A stretch of DNA of 64,000 bases, taken from the NCBI RefSeq assembly GCF_000332815.1, contig NZ_AOFD01000009.1:34567-98566 (forward strand). Reading direction: 5' to 3'. Below, piece by piece: positions 9,401 to 17,487 of this stretch (the stretch's first letter is position 1; every line of letters begins with the position of its first letter). The notes under the pieces are model-generated. The model did no database searches, had not been told where the DNA came from, and saw only the letters and a program-made list of their open reading frames with translations. Position numbers and translations under genes: made by a program. This stretch comes from Arthrobacter nitrophenolicus. Its GTDB lineage: Bacteria > Actinomycetota > Actinomycetes > Actinomycetales > Micrococcaceae.

Positions 9401-10586
9401 GCTGCCGGACGTTGTGCAGCGAGGCCACGTGGTCCATCAGCGCGTGGCGGTGTTCGGTCAGGGTGGTGTAGAGGTTGCCGAGCTGCGGTTCCAGCGACTT
9501 CTCGTTGCGGACGATGGCCCGGACCAGCTGGCCTTTGAGCTGCTGGGCCGTCACGTTCCCGGAGAGCTGGAACAGGATGGATTCAAGGCCCAGGGACTCC
9601 AGCTGGCCGGACACCTCGTTGAGGCTGGCGCGGCGGTCCCCCACCACCAGGACGGTCTTGCCGGCATCCACCAGGGCGCCGATGGTGTTGATGGCCGTCT
9701 GCGTCTGTCCGGTGCCGGGCGGGCTGCTGACCACCAGGGAATCGCCGGCGCGCGCAGCATCGATGACGTACTGCTGGTCCGTGTCCGCATCCAGCAGGAG
9801 CAGTTCGTCCTTGGGGTGCCGGCTGTCCAGCGGCGGGAAACGGGACGGATCCGGCTCCTCCACGTCCACCACTTCTCCCCCGGCCGCGGTAGCCAGGGCA
9901 GAGACGATGGGATTGGAATCGTTGATCCAGGGGTCGTCCAGGTTTCCGGACAGGTCAGCGAAGGTGGACACCAACAGGTTGTGCTGGGCCTCGGCGCCAT
10001 GGATGGGCCGGATCAGGGTGCCCAGCCGGTCCAGTACAGGCTGCGGGTCGAAGCGGGCGGTGCTGTAGGCCAGCCGGGTGACGGCATTGACGTCGAACAC
10101 AATGCCGTGGATGTTTTTCAGGTGCCGGACCAGCGCCGGGTTGATGTGCGCCTGCTCGGTCAGCTGAAGCTCGTAGTCGTCTTCGCCAGGCCGCACGGTC
10201 AGGGAAATCGCGGTGAGCATGACTGGCGCAGAGATGCGCTGCGGCTTGCCCCCGACGGCGGATGTCCACACCACGGTGCCGGCCGAGAGGTAGCCGGCGT
10301 CGATCCCGCGGTCGTTAGCGAGCTCGAAGATCTTGGAGCGGATGTTGCGCGAGGCCCGTGCCGCCACGAGGTACTGCTGCCGGTCCCGGATCAGGGTGGA
10401 GAGGCGCGTGCGGCGCCCGGCCATGAGCTGGGCAAGGCCGGACGGATGCGCGTGGGTCAGGTCGATGGAGCCTTCAGGGGTCTTGGTGAAGCGCAGCATC
10501 GTGTCTGCACCCGTGACGGGTTTGAGCCCGGACAGCCATTTGCGAAGCTCTTCCGAGCCTTCCGGGTGGCCTTGACCAACTGACAC
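6444..10586 (-). CDS. DUF4011-type SF1 helicase-like protein with C-terminal REase domain
   Basis: A 1380-residue protein. The N-terminal 250 residues resemble the DUF4011 helicase-associated domain. A split SF1 helicase core follows: Walker A region PPGTGQTQT near residue 290, a long alpha-helical insertion, a motif II-like VVVLDAEATS near 818, a GD motif and motif VI TRARRSM near 1064. Residues about 1125-1235 form a PD-(D/E)XK (MTES_1575/Vsr-like) nuclease fold with IDVV and AIESDG as the acidic pairs and a closing LGW...W. The last 140 residues are a low-complexity acidic tail. The Walker A lysine is glutamine here (codon 9705-9707), motif II is DAEA instead of DExx, and the motif III Gln is missing, so ATPase activity is doubtful. 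GTG 10586 is chosen because GAAGG lies five bases upstream. A role in DNA repair or phage defence is inference. Confidence 0.85.
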   Translation of the reverse strand: MSVGQGHPEGSEELRKWLSGLKPVTGADTMLRFTKTPEGSIDLTHAHPSGLAQLMAGRRTRLSTLIRDRQQYLVAARASRNIRSKIFELANDRGIDAGYLSAGTVVWTSAVGGKPQRISAPVMLTAISLTVRPGEDDYELQLTEQAHINPALVRHLKNIHGIVFDVNAVTRLAYSTARFDPQPVLDRLGTLIRPIHGAEAQHNLLVSTFADLSGNLDDPWINDSNPIVSALATAAGGEVVDVEEPDPSRFPPLDSRHPKDELLLLDADTDQQYVIDAARAGDSLVVSSPPGTGQTQTAINTIGALVDAGKTVLVVGDRRASLNEVSGQLESLGLESILFQLSGNVTAQQLKGQLVRAIVRNEKSLEPQLGNLYTTLTEHRHALMDHVASLHNVRQRWGCSPYQAMQSLAELTSIHPAPATTVRLKRSVLDSIRDRDELAGRLRRAAELGSFSKAATTSPWHGARLLTRKETEEAQELVRSVAKSLPALRERMNAVAEHAEIRLGASFAEWGEQLELLVAVRGSLDKFTPDIFDRPVTDLISATAPSSWRRERGIEMTSMQRSRLRRVAKEYVRPGVHIADLHSSLVLVQEQRALWAGYATTQRHPAVPSGLAEMNAMYRELDRELTQLGEALRHTAAGGALSTVRYEELMERLERLVADTDTLKTLPERTLLVENMREHGLGELLADLAEREVPAASVAAELELAWWQSALEAMISGDDYLAMSDGDALRQLEAEYRLADNAHIASGAARLRWDLAERWRAAIADQPRQADLLRSLLKDGRVSLPALTAQAPDLIGTLVPVWSVSPYLMTGLLPAEQHFDAVVVLDAEATSLQAVLPSIARARQVIAFGDARIASPRTFTVGVERLAPGESAHQRVESAFTALSAVLPVWRLNFVYRAVDEDLVLQLSKNFYDGGLQRLPEGQSATGLDRSLLVEYLPDGTGLPSADHEGVESVVAEVNRVVELVFEHARLRPRTSLAVVTASLRHAARIGEAIRLQLPNHPGLAGFFGAGPESFRVVDLERAQGLVRDHVIFSPGFGRTPHGRALHSFGPLSAEGGREKFALAMTRARRSMHVLTCFRPEDLDHTRLTHGAVDLYALLDREISGNTDLGTPASRAAASEQALGADPLVADLGDRLRARGARVWHQYDGAIDVVAAADPLNTMGQDDADLPWPVAIESDGTEQYRTMSVRERSRLRPQLLERLGWRYMPLWTIEVFTDPSACADRIAKYLGLEKVVLPGRVASPGFLDDDVDQALNDIDAAADSAPASNVTHFPGPASGRRAGIAGARAGQQAVPAADRQDSKEAAQVGSDEKTNSTNSEARPTDGGEAAEAPAPATRAGQKPAEGILPARAAEDDPRAWGDREDDHDAWLKEQKPPHWG

Positions 10587-10724
10587 TACTGCCTTCTTTT
10601 CTGCGCTTGCGCGTGACGCCCTGGACCATACCGGCATACGTTCGAGCGTAGCCGCTCCGGCGCCGGACTCGAGAGACCGCAACACTGGAGAGCCCGAATT
10701 TGCGGAGATTTGATCCGGAAACAG

Positions 10725-10760
10725 GAGTGGCCGGCCTCCGTTGACGGAGGCCGGCCACTC
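10725..10760 (-). terminator. Perfect 16-bp hairpin after guaA
   Basis: A perfect 16-bp inverted repeat (GAGTGGCCGGCCTCCG and complement) around the four-base loop TTGA, seven bases beyond the guaA stop on the reverse strand. It is the likely guaA terminator. Confidence 0.8.
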
Positions 10761-10766
10761 AGGATG

Positions 10767-12356
10767 CTATTCCCACTCGATGGTTCCTGGCGGCTTGCTG
10801 GTGACGTCCAGCACCACGCGGTTAACGCCGTCCACCTCGTTGGTGATCCGGTTGGAAATCCTGGCCAGGAGGTCGTACGGAAGCCGCGACCAGTCGGCGG
10901 TCATGGCGTCCTCGGACGAGACCGGGCGGAGCACGATGGGGTGGCCGTAGGTGCGGCCGTCACCCATGACGCCCACGCTGCGGACATCGGCCAGCAGCAC
11001 CACGGGCATCTGCCATACGTCGTTGTCCAGCCCGGCGGCGGTCAGCTCGGCGCGGGCGATGGCGTCGGCCCTGCGCAGCAGGTCCAGGCGTTCCCTGGTG
11101 ACTTCGCCGACGATCCGGATGCCCAGGCCGGGCCCGGGGAACGGCTGGCGGCCCACGATCTCCTGCGGCAGCCCCAGCTGGGCGCCGACGGCGCGGACCT
11201 CGTCCTTGAACAGTGCACGCAGCGGTTCGACGAGTTCGAACTGCAGGTCCTCGGGGAGCCCGCCCACGTTGTGGTGGCTCTTGATGTTCGCTGCGCCTTC
11301 GCCGCCGCCGGATTCGACGACGTCCGGGTACAGGGTGCCCTGGACCAGGAACTTGATCTTCTCGCCGTGCGCGGCGGCCTCGGCGATGATGGCCAGCTCG
11401 GCCTCTTCGAAAGCACGGATGAACTCGCGGCCAATGATCTTGCGCTTGGTCTCGGGATCGCTGACGCCGGCGAGGGCGGACAGGAAGCGCTCCTGCTCGT
11501 TGGCGACGTAGAGCTTCACGCCGGTGGCCGCCACAAAGTCCCGCTCCACCTGTTCGGCTTCGCCTTCACGCAGCAGGCCGTGGTCCACGAAGACACAGGT
11601 AAGCTGGTCGCCCACCGCGCGCTGGACCAGGGCAGCGGCGACGGCTGAGTCCACGCCGCCGGAGAGGCCGCAGATCACGCGTGCGTCCCCCACCTGCTGG
11701 CGGATGCGCTCCACCTGCTCTTCCAGGATGTTGCCGGTGGTCCAGTTGGGCTCGATCTTGGCGCAGTTGAACAGGAAGTTCTCCAGCACCTGCTGGCCGT
11801 AGGCGGAGTGCTTGACTTCGGGGTGCCACTGCACGCCGAAGAGGCCCTTTTCCTCGTTGGCGAAGGCAGCCACTTCGGCGCCCGCCGTCGTCGCCAGGAC
11901 CTCGAAGCCCTCCGGGGCCCGGTGGACGGAGTCGCCGTGGCTCATCCAGGTCTTCTGGTGCTGGGGCATGCCCTCCAGGACGGAGCGTCCCTCGCCCAGG
12001 ATGGTGGTTTCCGTGGAGCCGTACTCCCGCAGCCCGGTCTTGTCCACCTTGCCGCCCAGGGCGTTCGCCATGGCCTGGAAGCCGTAGCAAATGCCGAAGA
12101 CCGGAACACCGGCCTCGAAGAGGTCGGCACCGACGGTCGGGGCACCGTCCGCGTAGACGCTGGAGGGTCCGCCGGACAGGATGATGGCGGCCGGATTCTT
12201 GGCGAGGAGCTGCTCGGTGGAGTAGGTATGCGGAACCACTTCCGAATACACATTCGCTTCCCGGACGCGGCGGGCAATCAGCTGCGCGTACTGGGCACCG
12301 TAGTCAACTACCAGCACCGGCTTCTGGGAAGTCTGGGATGCAGTGGGAGTAGTCAC
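10767..12356 (-). CDS. guaA: GMP synthase (glutamine-hydrolysing)
   Basis: A 529-residue two-domain enzyme making GMP from XMP, ATP and glutamine. Residues about 14-200 form a class I amidotransferase with nucleophile in GICYGFQ and the His/Glu pair in QWHPE. The ATP pyrophosphatase P-loop SGGVDS follows, then the dimerisation domain ending in the expected KPPGTIEWE. It is intact. A strong hairpin follows it. guaB and guaB3 are in the same 10-kb region on the same strand, giving a guanine-nucleotide neighbourhood, but with other genes in between. Confidence 0.98.
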   Translation of the reverse strand: MTTPTASQTSQKPVLVVDYGAQYAQLIARRVREANVYSEVVPHTYSTEQLLAKNPAAIILSGGPSSVYADGAPTVGADLFEAGVPVFGICYGFQAMANALGGKVDKTGLREYGSTETTILGEGRSVLEGMPQHQKTWMSHGDSVHRAPEGFEVLATTAGAEVAAFANEEKGLFGVQWHPEVKHSAYGQQVLENFLFNCAKIEPNWTTGNILEEQVERIRQQVGDARVICGLSGGVDSAVAAALVQRAVGDQLTCVFVDHGLLREGEAEQVERDFVAATGVKLYVANEQERFLSALAGVSDPETKRKIIGREFIRAFEEAELAIIAEAAAHGEKIKFLVQGTLYPDVVESGGGEGAANIKSHHNVGGLPEDLQFELVEPLRALFKDEVRAVGAQLGLPQEIVGRQPFPGPGLGIRIVGEVTRERLDLLRRADAIARAELTAAGLDNDVWQMPVVLLADVRSVGVMGDGRTYGHPIVLRPVSSEDAMTADWSRLPYDLLARISNRITNEVDGVNRVVLDVTSKPPGTIEWE

Positions 12357-12425
12357 CGTAATAGCCTACTTTGCGCCGTTGCACCGGCGCACCTTGAGAA
12401 GGGGTGCTGTGACGGAGCAGACGTC

Positions 12426-12461
12426 CGACGGCGGGCGGCGGCCGGGTGCCGCCCGCCGTCG
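12426..12461 (-). terminator. GC-rich hairpin after the DUF3817 gene
   Basis: A 13-bp perfect stem (GACGGCGGGCGGC and complement), extendable by one pair, around an eight-base loop, ten bases past the DUF3817 stop on the reverse strand and before guaA. Likely terminator. Confidence 0.7.
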
Positions 12462-12471
12462 AACATGGACG

Positions 12472-12984
12472 TCAGTACCGCTGCGGCGCCTGCGGGTTGG
12501 CGGCCAGCTCGGCCTCCACCTCGGCGTGGAACTTCTTCTCCACAATGAAGGACAGGAACGGGATGACGCCGCCGAGGGCGAGCAGGATCAGCTTGAGGAA
12601 CGGCCAGCGCATGAGCGACCAGAGCCGGAAGTTGGACATCAGGTACACCACGTACATCCAGCCGTGCACGATCAGGACGGTGACGGACAGGTTGACCCCG
12701 TCCAGCACTCCCGGAGGCTCGGCGTCGGCGAACCCGAAGCCGAACGGCTGCCCCGTGACGGCATTGGTGCCGCCGGCGAACAGGTACTGCCCGAAGCCGT
12801 ACCGGGCGATCAGTTCGGCGCAGAGCAGCAGCAGCATGGCGCCGGTGAGGTAGGCCAGCACCTTGTAGAACTTCAGGGCCGAGCGGATCTGCGCCTCGGT
12901 GCCGCCGAAGCGCCGCTTCTTGCCTGCGGCCTTGCCGGCTGTGTTGCCGCCTGCTGCGGAGGTGGCGGGTTTCGGTTCAATCAT
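12472..12984 (-). CDS. DUF3817 integral membrane protein
   Basis: A 170-residue protein with a basic cytoplasmic N-terminus (residues 1-32) and about three hydrophobic segments, including YKVLAYLTGAMLLLLCAEL, LIVHGWMYVVYLM and a final helix near residues 133-150. The IVHGWMYVVYL block and length match the DUF3817 family (YdzA-like), function unknown. Its ATG overlaps the stop of the SURF1 gene by four bases (ATGA), so the two are translationally coupled; this pairing is common in actinobacteria. Confidence 0.88.
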   Translation of the reverse strand: MIEPKPATSAAGGNTAGKAAGKKRRFGGTEAQIRSALKFYKVLAYLTGAMLLLLCAELIARYGFGQYLFAGGTNAVTGQPFGFGFADAEPPGVLDGVNLSVTVLIVHGWMYVVYLMSNFRLWSLMRWPFLKLILLALGGVIPFLSFIVEKKFHAEVEAELAANPQAPQRY

Positions 12985-13850
12985 GGCTGTACCTTTTGCT
13001 GGTTCGGTTCCGGGTGCTGGTTCTGGTCAGGCCGCTGTCCGGGGTCCGGAGCGGCCTCGTGGTGTTCGTCGTCCAGGGCCTCTTCCAGGTCGCGGTGGTA
13101 GTCGTCCTTCACCAGCCGCCACCAGATGAACAGGGCGAACCCGGCGAAGACCACCCATTCGAGCGAGTAGAAGAGGTTGAGCCAGTTGATCTGCTGACCG
13201 GGCGGCTGCGGCCCGATTTCCAGGGGCAGCAGGTCGCCGGGCACGGCCGCAGGGCTGACATCAGCTCCCCCTGCCACTTCGGCGGTGGCAGCCACGAAGC
13301 CGGGGTAGCTGCTGACTTCCCAGTAGTTGATGAGCTCGGCCACGGAAACGGCGGTGGCCTGGCCCGGTTGCGGTGCAGTTTTGGGGAGCGGGGCTTCGGA
13401 CGGCAGCAGCCGCCCGGTCAGTTCAACAGCGCCAGACGGCGGCGCCGGCGCGTCTTCGGGGTTGGCAACCCATCCGCGGGCCACGGGGATCCAGGTTTGC
13501 GGCGAGGCCGCGGCGCCGGCCAGCGCCGGGGCGCCGTCGACGGCGAAGGCGGAAACCACCCAGTAGCCGGGCTTGCCGTCATGCAGGCGGTCCGGGACCA
13601 GGACCTGCTTCTCCGGATCATAGGTGCCCCGGGCACTGACCATCTGGTCGGCGTCGGTACCGTGGAAGAACTCGCCCGGCTGGAGGGTGCCGGTCAGCGG
13701 CTGGACCTTTTCGGTGGCGGGGTTGACCGGTGCTTCGGGCTGCGTGGAGCGCCCGAACTGCCACTGGCTGAGCAGCACGAAGACCCCGGAAATGGCGATC
13801 GCAAAAACAAATCCAGCGATCCAGCGGGGTTTAAGGGCAGTTTTCCACAC
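12981..13850 (-). CDS. SURF1-family cytochrome oxidase assembly protein
   Basis: A 289-residue membrane protein with the classic SURF1 plan: an N-terminal membrane helix (about 10-28) ending in WQFGR, a large extracytoplasmic domain and a second helix near residue 235-252 (SLEWVVFAGFALFIWW). SURF1 proteins help load haem a into subunit I of aa3-type cytochrome c oxidase. The C-terminal tail after the second helix is rich in Asp, Glu, Gln and Pro and is probably disordered. Coupled to the downstream DUF3817 gene by ATGA overlap. Confidence 0.92.
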   Translation of the reverse strand: MWKTALKPRWIAGFVFAIAISGVFVLLSQWQFGRSTQPEAPVNPATEKVQPLTGTLQPGEFFHGTDADQMVSARGTYDPEKQVLVPDRLHDGKPGYWVVSAFAVDGAPALAGAAASPQTWIPVARGWVANPEDAPAPPSGAVELTGRLLPSEAPLPKTAPQPGQATAVSVAELINYWEVSSYPGFVAATAEVAGGADVSPAAVPGDLLPLEIGPQPPGQQINWLNLFYSLEWVVFAGFALFIWWRLVKDDYHRDLEEALDDEHHEAAPDPGQRPDQNQHPEPNQQKVQP

Positions 13851-13923
13851 GTCTTAACCGTACTTCGTACCTTTGTAGAACAACTAAACGCAGACGCCGG
13901 CGGCATCTGCGGAGTGCGCCGGA

Positions 13924-14412
13924 TCAGTGGTCGAAGAAGACCAGGCTGGAGTTGATCAGTTCGGCAATGATGTCGGCGTCGTAGGCGCGCCGCAGCGATT
14001 CGCGGAACGATTCCTTGGACAGGGACCTGGCCAGGGTCGCCAGGACTTCAAGGTGGTCGGAGAAGGAACTGGCGGGGGTGGCGATCAGAAGGATCAGCGT
14101 GGCGGGCCCGTCGGCGGCGCCGAAGTCCAGGGCGTGGCCGTACTTGGCGACGCCCACCGCGATGGACGTGCGGGTCACGTACTCGCTGCGCGCGTGCGGC
14201 AGCCCGATTCCGCCCGGAAGCCCGGTGGCCAGCTGGTGCTCGCGGGCGTTGACGTGCTGCAGGAACCCTTCAAGGTTCGAGACGCGTCCGGCGGCGTAGA
14301 GCCGTTCCGCAAGCTGGGTTGCGGCGTCGGCCTTGTCCGATGCCTCCATTTCGAGGATGACCATCTCTGGGGTGGTGAGGTCGGCATCATACGGGTCAAG
14401 TGCTTCCGCCAA
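13924..14412 (-). CDS. PTS EIIA type-2 (fructose/PtsN-like) domain protein
   Basis: A stand-alone 162-residue EIIA domain. The phospho-acceptor His lies in GGIGLPHARS (about residue 78), with preceding AERLYAAGRVSN and following blocks typical of the fructose/mannitol and PtsN EIIA family. It could pass phosphate to a sugar permease or act as a regulator; no EIIB/EIIC is near. The TTG at 14412 is preferred because GAAGGGA sits seven bases upstream; longer readings run back into glpD and have no family match. It follows glpD on the same strand by 40 bases, suggesting co-transcription and a possible link to glycerol/DHA use. Confidence 0.85.
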   Translation of the reverse strand: MAEALDPYDADLTTPEMVILEMEASDKADAATQLAERLYAAGRVSNLEGFLQHVNAREHQLATGLPGGIGLPHARSEYVTRTSIAVGVAKYGHALDFGAADGPATLILLIATPASSFSDHLEVLATLARSLSKESFRESLRRAYDADIIAELINSSLVFFDH

Positions 14413-14452
14413 GGCGTTTCCCTTCAGTCGGCAGTACGGGGCATCCGGCCCC

Positions 14453-16192
14453 TCAGCGCAAGGGCACGATGTCTTCCACGCCCAGGCGGGCGGCGTCTGC
14501 GGATTTGTCGTCCGGCTGTTGCTGGCTGAGGCGTTCGGCCTCCACGCGCGCAATGTAGTGCCGCACCTCATTTTCGCGCTGCGCGTCGCTCCAGCCGAGG
14601 ACGTCACCCATCAGTTTAGCGACAACCGGGACCGCGGACACACCGCGGTCCCACGCTTCGATCGAGATCCGCGTCCGCCGGGTGAGTACATCGTGCACGT
14701 GCCGCGCCCCCTCATGTGTTGCCGCATAGACGGCTTCGGCCTGAAGGTAGTCGTCGGCGCCGGGGATCGGCTCGGCCAGCGCCGGGTTCTCTTCAATGAG
14801 CGCCAGCACCTCCGGGGTCAGGGATCCGTACCGGTTGAGCAGGTGTTCGATCCGGGCCACGTGCACGCCGGATTCCTCGGCGGTCCGGTTCCTCCGGTTC
14901 CAGGCCGCACGGAAGCCGTTGGCCCCGAGCAGCGGGATGGTTTCCGTGCAGCTGGGCGGGACCCGCTCGTCCATGGTCCGGGTGGCCTCGTCCACGGCGT
15001 CCTTGGCCATCACCCGGTAGGTGGTCCATTTTCCGCCCGCGACGACGACGAGGCCGGGAACCGGGTGCGCCACCACGTGTTCGCGGGACAGCTTGGCCGT
15101 GGAGTCGTTTTCGCCGGCAAGGAGGGGCCGCAGTCCGGCGTAGACGCCTTCAACGTCTTCGCGGGTCAGCGGCCGCTTGAGGACCCTGTTGACCTGCTCA
15201 AGGATGTAGTCGATGTCCTTGCTGGAGGCCGCCGGATGGGCCTTGTCCAGGTTCCATTCAGTGTCAGTGGTGCCGATGATCCAGTGCCGGCCCCACGGGA
15301 TGACGAACAGCACAGATTTCTCGGTGCGCAGGATCAGTCCCACGGTGGACTGGAAGCGGTCCCGGGGCACCACCAGATGGATCCCCTTCGAGGCGCGCAC
15401 CTTCAGCTGGCCGCGTTCGGTCACCATCGCCTGGGTTTCGTCGGTCCAGACACCAGTGGCGTTGATGACCTGCTTGGCGCGGACGTTGAACTGCGTGCCG
15501 TTCTCACGGTTGACCACCTTGGCGCCCACCACGCGTTCGCCTTCGCGGAGGAAGTCCACCACCGCCATCTGGTTGACGGCATGGGCGCCGTAGTAGGCGG
15601 CGGTGCGGACAAGGTTGGCGACGTATTTGGCGTCATCCACCTGCCCGTCGTAGTACCTGATGGAACCGACGAACGCGTCATTCTTGAGGCTCGGGGCGGC
15701 CCGCAGGGTGCCCCGCTTCGAAAGGTGCTTGTGGAACGGGACACCGCGGCTGTGTCCGCTGGAGATGGACATGGCATCGTACAGTGCGATGCCGGCGCCC
15801 ACATAGGGGCGCTCGATGAAGGGTTTGGTGAGCGGGTAGAGGAAGGGCACCGGCCGGGCCAGGTGCGGGGCCAGCTCGGAGAGCAGCAGCCCGCGTTCCT
15901 GCAGGGCTTCCTTTACCAGCGCGAAGTCGAGCATCTCGAGATACCGCAGGCCGCCGTGGATGAGCTTGGAGGACCGGGACGAGGTCCCGGCTGCCCAGTC
16001 ACTGGCTTCGACGATGCCGACGCTCAATCCCCGGGTGACGGCGTCGAGGGCTGCTCCGGTGCCGACGATGCCGCCGCCAACAATGAGGATGTCCAGTTCC
16101 TGGCCTGGCCGTGAGGTGTCACGAAGCCGCTGGATGGCTGCTTCCCTGGCTGCCGGACCGAGTGCCCCGCCATGAGCAGGAACAGTCTTCAT
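14453..16192 (-). CDS. glpD: Glycerol-3-phosphate dehydrogenase (FAD-dependent)
   Basis: A 579-residue FAD enzyme oxidising glycerol 3-phosphate to dihydroxyacetone phosphate at the membrane. The FAD-binding GGGIVGTGAALDA is at about residue 40, followed by the substrate-site block SSRSSKLIHGGLRYLE and by WGRHWIIGTTDTEW. The C-terminal cap domain (DAO_C) is complete. Length is normal. It is followed by the EIIA-domain gene on the same strand. Confidence 0.96.
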   Translation of the reverse strand: MKTVPAHGGALGPAAREAAIQRLRDTSRPGQELDILIVGGGIVGTGAALDAVTRGLSVGIVEASDWAAGTSSRSSKLIHGGLRYLEMLDFALVKEALQERGLLLSELAPHLARPVPFLYPLTKPFIERPYVGAGIALYDAMSISSGHSRGVPFHKHLSKRGTLRAAPSLKNDAFVGSIRYYDGQVDDAKYVANLVRTAAYYGAHAVNQMAVVDFLREGERVVGAKVVNRENGTQFNVRAKQVINATGVWTDETQAMVTERGQLKVRASKGIHLVVPRDRFQSTVGLILRTEKSVLFVIPWGRHWIIGTTDTEWNLDKAHPAASSKDIDYILEQVNRVLKRPLTREDVEGVYAGLRPLLAGENDSTAKLSREHVVAHPVPGLVVVAGGKWTTYRVMAKDAVDEATRTMDERVPPSCTETIPLLGANGFRAAWNRRNRTAEESGVHVARIEHLLNRYGSLTPEVLALIEENPALAEPIPGADDYLQAEAVYAATHEGARHVHDVLTRRTRISIEAWDRGVSAVPVVAKLMGDVLGWSDAQRENEVRHYIARVEAERLSQQQPDDKSADAARLGVEDIVPLR

Positions 16193-16259
16193 CGAACGCC
16201 TCCAGTGCCGCTAGTGCCGGTAGTAGAACCACCCTACTTGCTGGACGCCCACTTGGCAG

Positions 16260-16292
16260 GAAGGCCAGGGGCGGACGCCGCCCCTGGCCTTC
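16260..16292 (-). terminator. 15-bp hairpin between guaB3 and glpD
   Basis: A perfect 15-bp stem (GAAGGCCAGGGGCGG and complement) with a three-base loop, ten bases past the guaB3 stop on the reverse strand. It should separate guaB3 from glpD. Confidence 0.78.
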
Positions 16293-16301
16293 CCCGATGG
16301 G

Positions 16302-17438
16302 TCAGTTCCCTTCGTAGGGTGAAACGACGACGTCGACGCGCTGGAATTCCTTGAGGTCCGAGTAGCCCGTGGTTGCCATCGAACGGCGGAGGGCCCCGAT
16401 CAGGTTGGACGTCCCGTTGGTGTGGTGACCCGGTCCGAAGAGGACTTCCTCCAGCGGGCCGACCGTTCCCACGTTGACCCGGTCGCCGCGCGGGAGCTCC
16501 AGGTGGTGCGCTTCCTGCCCCCAGTGCCAGCCCTTGCCGGGTGCCTCCTCGGCACGTGCCAGCGCGCTGCCCAGCATGACGGCGTCGGCGCCCATGGCAA
16601 TGGCCTTGACGATGTCGCCGGAGGTTCCCATGCCGCCGTCGGCGATCACGTGCACGTACCGGCCGCCGGACTCATCCATGTAGTCGCGGCGGGCTGCGGC
16701 GACGTCGGAGATGGCGGAGGCCATGGGCGAGTGGATGCCCAGTGCGCGGCGCGTGGTGGTGGTGGCGCCGCCGCCGAAGCCGACCAGGACGCCGGCCGCG
16801 CCGGTGCGCATGAGGTGCAGGGCGGGGGTGTAGCCGGCCGCACCGCCCACGATGACGGGGACGTCAAGCTCGTAGATGAACTGCTTCAGGTTCAGCGGCT
16901 CGTGGTCCTTGGACACGTGCTCTGCCGATACGGTGGTTCCGCGGATGACGAAGATGTCGACGCCCGCGGCCACCACGGTCTTGTAGTGTTCCTGCGTGCG
17001 CTGCGGGGTCAGGGAGCCGGCAACAGTGACGCCGGCGTCGCGCATTTCGGCCAGGCGGGTGGTGATGAGTTCGGGCTGGATAGGTGCCTGGTACAGCTCC
17101 TGCATCCGCCGCGTCACGGCGGGGCTGTTGGTCTCGTCCTGCAGGGCGCCGATCTCGTCCAGGATGGCCTGCGGGTCCTCGTAGCGGGTCCAGAGGCCTT
17201 CAAGGTCGAGCACGCCAAGGCCGCCGAGCTTGCCCAGGGTGATGGCCGTTGCCGGGGACATGGCCGAATCCATGGGCGCTGCGATGACGGGCATGCTGAA
17301 CTGGTAGGCATCGATCTGCCAGGAGACGGAGACGTCCTTGGGGTCGCGGGTGCGACGGTTGGGGACGATTGCTATGTCATCCAGGGAGTAGGCACGACGC
17401 CCACGCTTGCCACGGCCGATCTCGATCTCATAAGTCAC
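16302..17438 (-). CDS. guaB3: GuaB3-family IMP dehydrogenase-related protein
   Basis: A 378-residue TIM-barrel protein of the actinobacterial GuaB3 type, without the CBS domains of GuaB. It has the GuaB-like opening (SLDDIAIVPNRRTRDP), MPVIAAPMDSAM, the phosphate-binding IADGGMGTSGD block and GADAVMLGSALA. In the position of the IMPDH catalytic loop (G-P-G-S-I-C-T-T-R) it reads GFGGGATTTTR, so the catalytic cysteine is replaced. It may therefore not be a canonical IMP dehydrogenase; its role in actinobacteria is unsettled. It is divergent from a gene of unknown function, 49 bases away. Confidence 0.92.
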   Translation of the reverse strand: MTYEIEIGRGKRGRRAYSLDDIAIVPNRRTRDPKDVSVSWQIDAYQFSMPVIAAPMDSAMSPATAITLGKLGGLGVLDLEGLWTRYEDPQAILDEIGALQDETNSPAVTRRMQELYQAPIQPELITTRLAEMRDAGVTVAGSLTPQRTQEHYKTVVAAGVDIFVIRGTTVSAEHVSKDHEPLNLKQFIYELDVPVIVGGAAGYTPALHLMRTGAAGVLVGFGGGATTTTRRALGIHSPMASAISDVAAARRDYMDESGGRYVHVIADGGMGTSGDIVKAIAMGADAVMLGSALARAEEAPGKGWHWGQEAHHLELPRGDRVNVGTVGPLEEVLFGPGHHTNGTSNLIGALRRSMATTGYSDLKEFQRVDVVVSPYEGN

Positions 17439-17487
17439 TGCTCTAGGTTATCCCAGCCCGCGTGCCGCCCTTGGCTAGAGTGGCCTT

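Noticed and set aside
6399..10583. 1394-residue open frame on the forward strand
   Set aside because: It is antisense to the helicase-nuclease gene. Its product is Gly/Arg/His/Pro-rich with no domain, as expected from the mirror frame of a GC-rich gene, while the reverse frame has clear helicase and nuclease motifs.
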